Assembly (NCBI GenBank): GCA_029865665.1 | Contig: JARXAV010000224.1 | Coordinates: 1-9,376, forward strand | From: Flectobacillus sp. | GTDB taxonomy: Bacteria > Bacteroidota > Bacteroidia > Cytophagales > Spirosomataceae | Reading direction: 5' to 3' | DNA: 9,376 nucleotides | Part shown: positions 1 to 6,470 of the stretch, in pieces | Numbering within the stretch: the first letter of the stretch is position 1 | Layout of the letters: each line of letters starts with the position of its first letter | Notes under the pieces: generated by a model | Seen by the model: only the letters and a program-made list of their open reading frames with translations | The model's database searches: none | Told to the model about the DNA's origin: nothing | Made by a program: the position numbers and the translations under genes

Positions 1-340
1 CTAAGTAATTCGTAGGTTTTTTCTTACCCCACCATTCACGAGAGCCATTGAGAGCTCCGACTGTTAAATTCTCTTTTGCAATCCCTGCATCAGCAACGGC
101 TTTTTGTAGTTGTTGCTCCAAGGTTAAAATATCTACTCTTGCCTTGTTATCCTTATCCTTGAAATACTCTTTTAGGGTGATAGAAATATACAGTTTATCG
201 GGCATTACTTCTTCTTCTGCACTACCTGTGACTTCGATTTTTTTAGGTGCTTTTTCCACTGTGGTTTGAGCTTTTGATAATGAAAGGTTGGTGAACAATA
301 AGGCAACTAGTGCCACAACATATTTAAAGCGAGTATTCAT
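1..340 (-). CDS. SIMPL (DUF541) domain secreted protein, 5' part only
   Basis: The minus-strand frame opens with ATG at 340-338 and stays open through the left edge, giving 113 complete codons without a stop, so the 3' end lies outside the window. Residues 1-24 form a signal peptide: a short basic start (MNTRFK), a hydrophobic core (VVALVALLF) and a likely cleavage after SKA, before QTT. The mature part begins with KKIEVTGSAEEEVMPDKLYI, the typical entry of SIMPL/DUF541 proteins (a beta strand with the V-x-G-x-(A/G)-E-x-x-V-x-P-D pattern). It is followed by a helical stretch with LEQQLQKAVADAGI and then the AKENLTV strand. SIMPL proteins are periplasmic or outer-membrane-associated and their biochemical role is poorly defined, so no function beyond the family is proposed. 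It is transcribed divergently from the Rrf2 regulator across a 225-base gap. I found no clear TAnnTTTG promoter for it and no Shine-Dalgarno sequence. The family call is by motif recognition. Confidence 0.85.
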   Translation of the reverse strand, partial: MNTRFKYVVALVALLFTNLSLSKAQTTVEKAPKKIEVTGSAEEEVMPDKLYISITLKEYFKDKDNKARVDILTLEQQLQKAVADAGIAKENLTVGALNGSREWWGKKKPTNYL

Positions 341-477
341 GATGAAATTATTTAAAGTTTGTAATAAAGGTAAATCTTTAGCCATACAACGCATAACGAA
401 TCCTGAAATTATTCGTTTAACAAAACATTAACAAAATGATTTATGTCGGTAAAGATGGATTGTTCAGTGATACTATA

Positions 478-507
478 TTGGGAATTAATAAAAAATCTTT
501 ACATTTG
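478..507 (+). promoter_or_regulatory. Bacteroidota-type promoter of the Rrf2 gene
   Basis: TTG at 478-480 is followed 19 bases later by TACATTTG at 500-507, an exact match to the TAnnTTTG -7 element of Bacteroidota sigma-A promoters at the usual -33/-7 spacing. Transcription would start a few bases after 507, leaving a leader of roughly 50 bases before the ATG at 566. No other match of this quality is present in the divergent gap. The assignment rests on sequence match only. Confidence 0.7.
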
Positions 508-522
508 GTCTATCAACCAAAT
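503..522. promoter_or_regulatory. Dyad operator candidate overlapping the Rrf2 -7 box
   Basis: ATTTGGT at 503-509 and ACCAAAT at 516-522 are perfect inverted repeats separated by six bases (CTATCA). The left arm covers the 3' half of the -7 element and the right arm lies at or just after the expected transcription start. A repressor dimer bound here would block RNA polymerase. Because the only gene downstream encodes an Rrf2-type dimeric repressor, autoregulation is the simplest reading, but that is inference. Confidence 0.5.
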
Positions 523-565
523 AGAACTTCGTGAAGAAGGGCTATTTATATCTATAAGCTAAAAA

Positions 566-973
566 ATGATTTCAAAGAAAGCTAAATACGCTTTAAAAGC
601 CTTAAAAGTACTTACTCGTGAATATGGGAAAGGGCCATTGTTGATTTCAGCTATTGCAGAGTCTGAACAAATACCGAAGAAGTTCCTAGAAGCTATTCTT
701 TTGGAACTTCGTAATCATGGTATTTTACAAAGCCAAAAAGGAAAAGGAGGAGGTTATTATCTTCGAATGCCGCCTGAGGAGGTAAGTTTTGCAAAAATCA
801 TTCGCATTATTGACGGACCAATTTCTCCAGCATTGTGTGTTTCGTTACATTTTTATGGAAAATGCGATGACTGTTCCAACGAAGAAACCTGCTCGCTTCG
901 CAATACGCTTGCTAAATGGAGAGATGCAAGTTTGGAGGTTTTAGAGAATAAAACACTATTAGATTTGTTATAA
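566..973 (+). CDS. Rrf2-family transcriptional regulator with Fe-S type cysteines
   Basis: This is a 135-residue protein, the usual length of Rrf2/IscR-like repressors. Residues 1-68 form the winged helix-turn-helix: the family opening MISKKAKYALKAL, a recognition region (ISAIAESEQIPKKFLEAIL, about 27-45) and the wing with QSQKGKGGGYYL (55-66). The dimerisation helix follows (FAKIIRIIDGPISPALC). Cysteines at 91, 100, 103 and 109 give C-x8-C-x2-C-x5-C, which matches the cluster-binding region of Rrf2 proteins such as IscR and its Bacteroidota relatives, so an Fe-S or other redox/NO-sensing role is likely. The fourth cysteine is a common Bacteroidota variation. The gene stands alone with its own promoter, a dyad over the -7 box and a strong terminator. 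No isc, suf or cys gene is next to it, so its targets other than itself cannot be read from context. There is no Shine-Dalgarno sequence; an A-rich stretch precedes the ATG, as is usual in this phylum. Confidence 0.93.
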   Translation: MISKKAKYALKALKVLTREYGKGPLLISAIAESEQIPKKFLEAILLELRNHGILQSQKGKGGGYYLRMPPEEVSFAKIIRIIDGPISPALCVSLHFYGKCDDCSNEETCSLRNTLAKWRDASLEVLENKTLLDLL

Positions 974-995
974 ATATCAATTTTGGTATAAAATA

Positions 996-1029
996 AAAAG
1001 AGGTGACTTACTAAAAGGTCACCTCTTTT
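996..1029 (+). terminator. Hairpin terminator after the Rrf2 gene
   Basis: AAAAGAGGTGAC (996-1007) pairs perfectly with GTCACCTCTTTT (1018-1029), a 12-bp stem with a 10-base loop, 22 bases after the Rrf2 stop codon. The 3' arm ends in four T and is followed by CGTTTTAT. This fits a rho-independent terminator. The A-rich 5' arm means it could also work on the other strand. Confidence 0.85.
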
Positions 1030-1144
1030 CGTTTTATAACCAGAATATGAATCTTTATTTAAATAATTGTAAAATTTTAACATAAACTAATAGTGTAATT
1101 TCAATATTAATTTATATTTTTACAGCATTAAATCACCAACCACC

Positions 1145-1208
1145 ACGTGTCTATTGGAGTAATGGAAGAACTGAAAAGAGTGTAATACAAGACAAATAAA
1201 AGACACGT
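1145..1208 (+). promoter_or_regulatory. Leader with long-range inverted repeat and seven-codon minicistron
   Basis: ACGTGTCT (1145-1152) and AGACACGT (1201-1208) are perfect 8-base complements that would close a 48-base loop in the leader of the small membrane gene. Inside the loop, GGAG at 1156-1159 precedes an ATG at 1162 that opens a seven-codon frame (MEELKRV, stop 1183-1185). The arrangement resembles translated leaders, but 8 bp is short and a seven-codon frame can easily occur by chance. It is reported as seen, with no function assigned. Confidence 0.25.
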
Positions 1209-1226
1209 ATTAATTCAATACATAAA

Positions 1227-1412
1227 ATGAAAAAGTTAAATCAATACATGATTATTCAATGGTTAGTATTCTTACCGTTGATTTTACCTTTGAGTATCGT
1301 CTCAGGTGCTGTAAATGGTGTTAAACACGCTATATCTGGTTTGTTAGACCAGATGGAAGCAGATGTTTATACGCCTGTTACTCATGAAGATAATTCAGAT
1401 TCTTTTGCTTGA
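1227..1412 (+). CDS. Small single-span membrane protein, unknown function
   Basis: This is a 61-codon frame that I do not recognise. Residues 1-6 are basic and polar (MKKLNQ) and residues 8-28 are strongly hydrophobic (MIIQWLVFLPLILPLSIVSGA), fitting a single inner-membrane span with an N-in start. An amphipathic stretch follows (VNGVKHAISGLLDQMEAD), and the C-terminus is acidic and polar, ending NSDSFA. The long hydrophobic segment followed by a soluble tail, and the run of A bases before the ATG, favour a real gene over a chance frame. There is no Shine-Dalgarno sequence. It is convergent with the pseudouridine synthase and the two coding regions overlap by 35 bases at their 3' ends. About 200 bases of non-coding leader separate it from the Rrf2 terminator, so it has its own transcript if expressed. 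A weak TATATTTT at 1113-1120 is the only -7-like sequence seen. Confidence 0.6.
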   Translation: MKKLNQYMIIQWLVFLPLILPLSIVSGAVNGVKHAISGLLDQMEADVYTPVTHEDNSDSFA

Positions 1413-2109
1413 TCTCTTCTGGGTCTAGTTCTAAGAACTCTTCCCAAAACGTATTTTCTGGTACGGCAGCCTTACAAATGATAGGCTCTTTCTTAATTGG
1501 ATGTGTAAAATAAAGTCTTCTAGCATGGAGATTAATACTGCTATCGTTATTAGGTCTGTCGTACCCATATTTAATATCTCCTCTGATGGGACATCCCATG
1601 CTAGCCAATTGCACACGAATCTGGTGTGATCTTCCTGAAATTGGCTCTACTTCAATCAACCAAAATTTGTTAATAGTACCCACTACCTTGTAGTAAAGTT
1701 CCGCTTTTTGTGAACCTGCTACTTCTTTATCATGTGCAGTTACGACGTTTTTGCCTTCGTCTTTTACTAACCAATGGGTCAATTTACCCTTTTCCTCTTT
1801 CGGTTTACGACGCACTACTGCCCAATACGTTTTCTGAATATCTCTTTTACGGAAAATTTCCATCATACGCTCTAAGCCTTTAGACGTACGTGCAAAAGCT
1901 ACTAGTCCACTTACAGGGCGGTCTAGGCGATGGATTGGATGTAAAAAAACATCTCCAGGTTTGTTGTATTCCTTTTTGATATACTCTTTTACGGCATCCG
2001 TAAGGGTACGGTCGCCAGTAGAATCTCCTTGAACCAATAAGCCAGCTCTTTTATTTACTATAATTAGGTGGTTGTCTTCATAAACCACATGGAAGTCTTT
2101 CACTTTCAT
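1378..2109 (-). CDS. RluA-family pseudouridine synthase
   Basis: This 243-residue enzyme isomerises uridine to pseudouridine in rRNA or tRNA. The catalytic motif is HRLDRPVSG at residues 60-68, with the nucleophilic aspartate D63. The other family blocks are present in order: VVYEDNHLIIVNKRAGLLV near the N-terminus (8-26), KTYWAVV (93-99), the core motif GRSHQIRVQLA (159-169) and INLHARRL (192-199). There is no N-terminal S4 RNA-binding domain, so it is a minimal catalytic-domain member. The exact target base cannot be read from the sequence. The start at 2109 puts the YEDN strand at the normal distance from the N-terminus. It lies 42 bases downstream of panB on the same strand and is probably co-transcribed with it. 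Its 3' end overlaps the convergent small membrane gene by 35 bases. Confidence 0.93.
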   Translation of the reverse strand: MKVKDFHVVYEDNHLIIVNKRAGLLVQGDSTGDRTLTDAVKEYIKKEYNKPGDVFLHPIHRLDRPVSGLVAFARTSKGLERMMEIFRKRDIQKTYWAVVRRKPKEEKGKLTHWLVKDEGKNVVTAHDKEVAGSQKAELYYKVVGTINKFWLIEVEPISGRSHQIRVQLASMGCPIRGDIKYGYDRPNNDSSINLHARRLYFTHPIKKEPIICKAAVPENTFWEEFLELDPEEIKQKNLNYLHE

Positions 2110-2129
2110 ATTCTTCTATTGTTTGCAAT

Positions 2130-2148
2130 GCTGTGCAAAAGGCACAGC
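2130..2148 (-). other. Intergenic hairpin between panB and the pseudouridine synthase
   Basis: GCTGTGC (2130-2136) and GCACAGC (2142-2148) form a perfect 7-bp GC-rich stem with a five-base loop, beginning a few bases after the panB stop. On the transcribed strand it is followed by ATTGCAAACAATAG, without a U tract, so it is not a standard terminator. It could reduce read-through or protect the 3' end of a panB message. Which of these applies is not determined by the sequence. Confidence 0.5.
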
Positions 2149-2151
2149 GAC

Positions 2152-2967
2152 TTAATAACTCTCGTTGACACTCGGAAAGTCAACTGATTTTACATCCTTT
2201 ACGTAGTTTTCCACAGCATCTTGCATGATGGTATGCAAGTCTGCATAACGGCGTAAGAAACGTGGCTTGAATTCTTTATTAATTCCAAGCATATCATGTA
2301 CTACTAGAATTTGCCCGTCAGCATCAGCACCTGCTCCAATTCCAATCGTCGGAATGGAAATACTTTCTGATACTAATTTGGTTAAACTAGCAGGGATTTT
2401 TTCTAACACTACCCCAAATGCTCCGCAAGCTTCTAACATTTTGGCATCTTCAATTAGCTTATGAGCTTCTTCTTCTTCCTTCGCTCTTACCGTATAAGTG
2501 CCAAATTTATAAATCGACTGTGGTGTTAGGCCTAAGTGACCCATTACTGGAATGCCTGCACTTAATACTCGAACAATTGACTCTTTAATCTCTGCTCCAC
2601 CTTCCATTTTAACGGCATGGGCTCCAGACTCTTTCATTACTCTGATACATGAACGGAGGGCTTCAGACGAATTTCCTTGATACGAACCAAAGGGAATATC
2701 GACCACTACTAATGCTCTTTTAACGGCTTTTACAACCGAAGAAGCGTGGTAAATCATCTGATCCAAGGTAATGGGTAAGGTTGTTTCATGACCAGCCATT
2801 ACGTTGGAGGCCGAATCTCCTACTAAAATCAAATCAATTCCAGCGGCATCTACGATGCGAGCCATTGAATAATCGTAAGCAGTAAGGCAAGAAATTTTCT
2901 CACCTTTATTTTTCATTTCTTGTAATGTATGAGTGGTAATTCTTTTGACTTCGCTATGAACAGACAT
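2152..2967 (-). CDS. panB: 3-methyl-2-oxobutanoate hydroxymethyltransferase
   Basis: PanB transfers a hydroxymethyl group from 5,10-methylenetetrahydrofolate to 3-methyl-2-oxobutanoate to give ketopantoate, the first committed step toward pantothenate and coenzyme A. It is a cytosolic TIM-barrel enzyme. The length of 271 residues is close to the usual 263-275. Residues matching the E. coli metal and substrate site are all visible: D51 in [10 protein letters not shown]90 in [10 protein letters not shown], and K120 and E122 in VKMEGG. E189 in VLEKIP corresponds to the catalytic glutamate. The strongly conserved GHLGLTPQS (143-151) and IGIGAG are also intact. The start gives the standard opening ahead of the KKGxKISxLTAYDY-type segment. 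panD, panC and panE are not in this window. The pseudouridine synthase follows after 42 bases on the same strand; as I recall, this pairing recurs in Bacteroidota, but I cannot check that here. No clear promoter was found in the 147 bases upstream. Confidence 0.97.
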   Translation of the reverse strand: MSVHSEVKRITTHTLQEMKNKGEKISCLTAYDYSMARIVDAAGIDLILVGDSASNVMAGHETTLPITLDQMIYHASSVVKAVKRALVVVDIPFGSYQGNSSEALRSCIRVMKESGAHAVKMEGGAEIKESIVRVLSAGIPVMGHLGLTPQSIYKFGTYTVRAKEEEEAHKLIEDAKMLEACGAFGVVLEKIPASLTKLVSESISIPTIGIGAGADADGQILVVHDMLGINKEFKPRFLRRYADLHTIMQDAVENYVKDVKSVDFPSVNESY

Positions 2968-3114
2968 ATTGGTTATGGTGCTTTGGAAAAATTAAGACAC
3001 ATGAACGACTAGGTTAATGCGTCGATGAGGGTGCTAATATCGTAAAATTAATTGTATGATTTATGAATAACATTGAATTCTTTGTGGCAAATACCTCAGA
3101 ATTTTTCAGGGCTA
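2968..3114. other. Intergenic gap between the GH3 fusion gene and panB
   Basis: These 147 bases hold no convincing gene, terminator or promoter. The best -7-like sequence for panB on the minus strand is TAATTTTA at 3050-3043, one mismatch from TAnnTTTG, without a matching -33 element. No stem with a U tract follows the stop codon of the fusion gene, so read-through into panB is possible. Confidence 0.5.
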
Positions 3115-6100
3115 TTATTCCATTGATTTATAGACAATATCCATAATTTTTGCTCTGATTTTCAGGGAATTAATCTTGTTGTTGCCCGCAGAAGGATAGA
3201 CTCGATTAGACAAAAAAACGAACACTAATTCTTTAACAGGATCAACCCATACTAATGTTCCCGTATAGCCCGAATGTCCGAAAGATTCCGCTGAAGCTCT
3301 TGCTGAAATGTAATTGCTATCTTTATCATTTGGAAGTTTATCCCAGCCTAAGGCTCTGTGACTTCGATTGGACTTTGCATTGGTAAAATAAAGAACGGTT
3401 TCTTCTTGAAAAAAGCTTTTTCCATTCATGCTTCCTCCATTTAAATTCATCTGCATTAGTTTTGCCAAATCTTGAGCATTACTGAACAAGCCTGCATGAC
3501 CTGATACTCCTCCCAACATTGCTGCTGTTTGGTCTTGAACAGTTCCTTGTAATTGTCTTTCTCTGAACAAGTTATCATTTTCTGTTGGAGCTATCTCCTG
3601 TTTCGAAAAGCGTTTTAGGGGATTAAATCCCGTAGTTGCCATCTCTAAGGGTTGATAAAACGTTTTTGCTGTAAAGCTGTCTAAAGGCTCACCCGTTATT
3701 TTTTCTACGATGCGTTGAAGCATAATTAAGCCCAAATCACTGTAAACAAAACTAAATGAACCGTCTCGTTCTTTTTTATTAATCAGAGGTGATTTAATAA
3801 CCCATTTCCAAACCGAATCTCGAATGGAAGCCTTTGCGTACATTCCATCCGCAACGGTCAAGGGATATTCTGGGCTAGGTTTACTGCTATAATATTCAGT
3901 TTTCCAGCCCAAAGGAATGCGTGTACGTTCCCAAAATGGAATATAAGCGACCAATCCTGCTTGATGATAGAGAATATCTCGAATAACGATGTTTTCCTTG
4001 TTTGTACCCTTTAATTCTGGGAGATAACGAAGGGCTTTGTCGTCGAGATTAATTTTTTTTTTATCGTACAAATACATGATACTCTGCAAGGTCGCCGAAA
4101 CTTTAGTTACCGAAGCTAGGTCAAATATTGTATTGTCCTTAATTGCATCACTATTGGGCTGATAGGTTTGATGACCAAAGTTTTTTTGGTAAACAATTTT
4201 TCCCTTACGAGCTACAAGTAACTGGCAACCTGGGAAAACTCGTTGTTCAATAGCACTTTTAATAATGGGTTCTACTCCGCTTAATGTAACACTGTTTACT
4301 CCAACATTTTCGGGGGCAACTTGCAGAAACCCAAAGGTATTCGTGACAATTCCATCCCCTACTTTGTATAAATTTTCAATCGAAACGGGTAGTTTACCTC
4401 TTGCTGGCAGGTGACCAAACAGAATTTCTGCCAAAGCGGTTTGTGCTTCGCTTTCATCTTCGTATCCGCAAACAACCGTTGAAGCCTCAGGGAAGTATTT
4501 TAAACAATATGGATTCCCAAAAACACATAAAATAACTCGTGTTTTCTTCTCTAATTTCTTGACAAAATCTTGAATGTTGTAGGTTACCCCAAAACGAGCC
4601 GAGGGACGAGTTTTAAGGTCATGCAAACTGATAACGACCGTATGAGAAGAATCAACAGTGCGTAAAATTTCATTGAATAACGCATCGTCTGTCTTTGACA
4701 GTGAGTTAAAATGCTGAAATGGAGCATATTTGCTCAATGCTGTTTGGAAGGCATTTCCCGAACGAGCGTCAATTGCCAACGAGATAAACTTACGATTTTC
4801 ACCTGCTGTCAGTGGTAACTGCTTGTTGTCGTCTTTTACAACCGTGATGGCATTTTCGAATAATTCTTTTTTGATGCTTTGAGCTTCGGCAGAATTCAAA
4901 TCCTGATAAAGATTTGTCGTTTCTATGTTTTGAATTTGATTAAGTCCTGCCCAATATTTTGCCTTTAAGATTTTTCTAACTCGTGCATCCACATCGGCTT
5001 GTTGAATGATGCCTGTTTGGATAGCTCCTTTAATTCTACGAATGCCCTCTAATGGGTTCTCGGAATATAATAAAATGTCATTTCCTGCGATAAATGCTTG
5101 CAAATCAATATCACCAGAAGAAACTCGTTGTCCAGAACGCACCCCACGCATATTTAAGGCATCGGTGATTACTAAGCCTTTAAAACCCATTTCATTTTTC
5201 AAAATATTGGTAATAACATTCTGAGAAAGAGTTGCAGGTTTCATGTCATAAGCGGGAACTTGCAAATGTCCTACGATAATACTTTGTACAGAATCGTTAA
5301 TGAGTTGTTGAAATGGGTAAAACTCAATGCTATGCAAGCGTTCACTATCGTAGCTTATTTTTGGTAGAATATGATGCGAATCTACGTGGGTATCACCATG
5401 TCCTGGGAAATGTTTTGCACAGGCAATCAACTGATTATCTTGCATTCCTTTCATGTAGGCAAGACTTTTGAGAGCGACATTTTCTCTGATTTCTCCGAAG
5501 GAACGGTGACCAATAATCGGATTTTCGGGGTTACTGTTAATATCTACTACTGGAGCAAAATTGAGACTGATGCCCAATCGTTTACATTCACGAGCAATCT
5601 CTGCTCCCATTTTGTAGATTAAGGCATTATTTTGAATTGCCCCAAGTGTTAATTGCTTCGGAAAAGCCATCGTAGAACTTACTCGCATAGCTAGGCCATG
5701 TTCGCCATCAATCGAGACAATTAGCGGCACTTTCGCTACAGTCTGAAAACGGCTAATCAGTTGTGCTTCTAAGACTGGTTGTCCTTGAAATAAAATAAGT
5801 CCTCCTACATTATTATTGGCAATCAATGACTCCACTCGTTTGAAATGAGCTTCTCCGTGTTCTGGATAAAGAGCAATCATAAAAAACTGACCGATTTTCT
5901 GGTCATCGTTCATGGTTGCAAATACGCTATCAATCCATTGTTGTTCTTTTAAGGAACTAAATTTTATATAATTGTAGCTTGGCGTATTCTCTTGAGTAGT
6001 ACTATCAGAAGTGGCATTAAAAGAAAGTAGGTGCGAGAAAATAGTATTTTTAAATACCTTATTTACAGGAAATCCATCAACAGTGAAGCGAAAAGCAACA

Positions 6101-6147
6101 CCTAATACTAGCAATAATAACCAAAAAGAAAACAGTCGCTTATTCAT
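3115..6147 (-). CDS. GH3 (NagZ-like) hydrolase fused to a beta-lactamase-like serine hydrolase
   Basis: This is a 1010-residue two-enzyme fusion. Residues 1-22 (MNKRLFSFWLLLLVLGVAFR) are a signal peptide or anchor without a lipobox cysteine, so export is likely. Residues about 70-400 are a GH3 barrel: IDGEHG (146-151), KHFPGHGDTHVDSH (245-258, with the NagZ-type Asp-His pair D256/H258) and the nucleophile D329 in VITDALNM. Unlike compact NagZ, a GH3 C-terminal domain follows (about 425-605). Residues about 620-1005 are a class C beta-lactamase / DD-peptidase-like domain: SVTK (S679, K682), YSD (802-804) and HSG (958-960). The expected substrates are beta-N-acetylglucosaminides such as muropeptides, plus a peptide or ester bond, which suggests cell-wall turnover. 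The substrate is inferred. An in-frame ATG at 6192 lies upstream of the -7 box at 6181-6188; the ATG at 6147 is preferred because AAGGAG lies 7 bases upstream and the signal peptide begins there. A run of ten A in the message lies between SVTK and YSD. Confidence 0.92.
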   Translation of the reverse strand: MNKRLFSFWLLLLVLGVAFRFTVDGFPVNKVFKNTIFSHLLSFNATSDSTTQENTPSYNYIKFSSLKEQQWIDSVFATMNDDQKIGQFFMIALYPEHGEAHFKRVESLIANNNVGGLILFQGQPVLEAQLISRFQTVAKVPLIVSIDGEHGLAMRVSSTMAFPKQLTLGAIQNNALIYKMGAEIARECKRLGISLNFAPVVDINSNPENPIIGHRSFGEIRENVALKSLAYMKGMQDNQLIACAKHFPGHGDTHVDSHHILPKISYDSERLHSIEFYPFQQLINDSVQSIIVGHLQVPAYDMKPATLSQNVITNILKNEMGFKGLVITDALNMRGVRSGQRVSSGDIDLQAFIAGNDILLYSENPLEGIRRIKGAIQTGIIQQADVDARVRKILKAKYWAGLNQIQNIETTNLYQDLNSAEAQSIKKELFENAITVVKDDNKQLPLTAGENRKFISLAIDARSGNAFQTALSKYAPFQHFNSLSKTDDALFNEILRTVDSSHTVVISLHDLKTRPSARFGVTYNIQDFVKKLEKKTRVILCVFGNPYCLKYFPEASTVVCGYEDESEAQTALAEILFGHLPARGKLPVSIENLYKVGDGIVTNTFGFLQVAPENVGVNSVTLSGVEPIIKSAIEQRVFPGCQLLVARKGKIVYQKNFGHQTYQPNSDAIKDNTIFDLASVTKVSATLQSIMYLYDKKKINLDDKALRYLPELKGTNKENIVIRDILYHQAGLVAYIPFWERTRIPLGWKTEYYSSKPSPEYPLTVADGMYAKASIRDSVWKWVIKSPLINKKERDGSFSFVYSDLGLIMLQRIVEKITGEPLDSFTAKTFYQPLEMATTGFNPLKRFSKQEIAPTENDNLFRERQLQGTVQDQTAAMLGGVSGHAGLFSNAQDLAKLMQMNLNGGSMNGKSFFQEETVLYFTNAKSNRSHRALGWDKLPNDKDSNYISARASAESFGHSGYTGTLVWVDPVKELVFVFLSNRVYPSAGNNKINSLKIRAKIMDIVYKSME

Positions 6148-6154
6148 TATAGAA

Positions 6155-6160
6155 CTCCTT
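6155..6160 (-). promoter_or_regulatory. Ribosome binding site that fixes the GH3 fusion start
   Basis: AAGGAG on the minus strand ends seven bases before the ATG at 6147-6145. Such sites are uncommon in this phylum and in this window, so its placement is a useful argument for the downstream start rather than the in-frame ATG at 6192. Confidence 0.7.
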
Positions 6161-6180
6161 AGAAAATTTAATATAGTGTA

Positions 6181-6211
6181 CAAAGTTACCACAAATCCAA
6201 CGCCTTTGAAA
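6181..6211 (-). promoter_or_regulatory. Bacteroidota-type promoter of the GH3 fusion gene
   Basis: On the minus strand TAACTTTG at 6188-6181 is an exact TAnnTTTG -7 element, and TTTC at 6211-6208 is one base off the TTTG -33 element at 19-base spacing. Transcription would begin near 6175, giving a leader of about 28 bases to the ATG at 6147. The alternative ATG at 6192 would lie upstream of the transcript. Confidence 0.65.
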
Positions 6212-6216
6212 GTGTG

Positions 6217-6236
6217 TATAACTTAATTAAGATATA
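6217..6236. promoter_or_regulatory. Palindrome upstream of the GH3 fusion promoter
   Basis: The core CTTAATTAAG (6222-6231) is a perfect 10-base palindrome. After one mismatched position on each side it is extended by TATA on both flanks (6217-6220 and 6233-6236). Its centre is about 50 bases upstream of the expected transcription start, a normal place for an activator. It is very AT-rich, so chance or a simple UP-like element remains possible. Confidence 0.35.
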
Positions 6237-6385
6237 TGTAAAGGTTATAACGAAAAAGTAAGGGATGGTAACCAAAATAAGGTGAAAATTTAGACTTCAT
6301 TCCTATTTTTGGTCGTTTAATGAAAATGGCTGTAAAGATAGTATTTATTATGTGGATATTAATCTTTTGTTAGGAGTCATATAAC

Positions 6386-6423
6386 AGCGAAGCTCAAAAT
6401 CGTTGCCGACTTTGAGCTTCGTT
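6386..6423 (-). terminator. Hairpin terminator after prfB
   Basis: CGAAGCTCAAA (6388-6398) pairs perfectly with TTTGAGCTTCG (6411-6421), an 11-bp stem with a 12-base loop, extended to 13 bp by one wobble and one A-T pair. It lies about 50 bases past the prfB stop codon. On the transcribed strand it is followed by CTGTTATAT, a weak U-rich tail, so termination may be incomplete. It separates prfB from the independently promoted GH3 fusion gene. Confidence 0.7.
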
Positions 6424-6470
6424 CATTTGCTTAGGATTCATGCTGTTGAGCAAGTTTCTAAACGTTATGT

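Noticed and set aside
48..269. A plus-strand open frame of 73 codons
   Set aside because: It lies antisense to the SIMPL protein gene, which has a signal peptide and family motif; the frame has no recognisable protein character.
853..1083. A minus-strand open frame of 76 codons
   Set aside because: It covers the 3' end of the Rrf2 gene and reads through the terminator stem; it is a shadow frame.
1431..1616. A minus-strand open frame of 61 codons
   Set aside because: It is wholly inside the pseudouridine synthase in another frame, with no features of its own.
2968..3114. A panB promoter or a terminator for the fusion gene
   Set aside because: Only a one-mismatch -7 element without a -33 partner, and no stem followed by a U tract, could be found.
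5006..5622. Two plus-strand frames of 72 and 83 codons
   Set aside because: Both are antisense to the GH3 catalytic domain, where the opposite strand has clear motif conservation.
6011..6226. A plus-strand frame of 71 codons across the fusion gene promoter
   Set aside because: It is antisense to the signal peptide and runs through the promoter elements; no start context or protein character.
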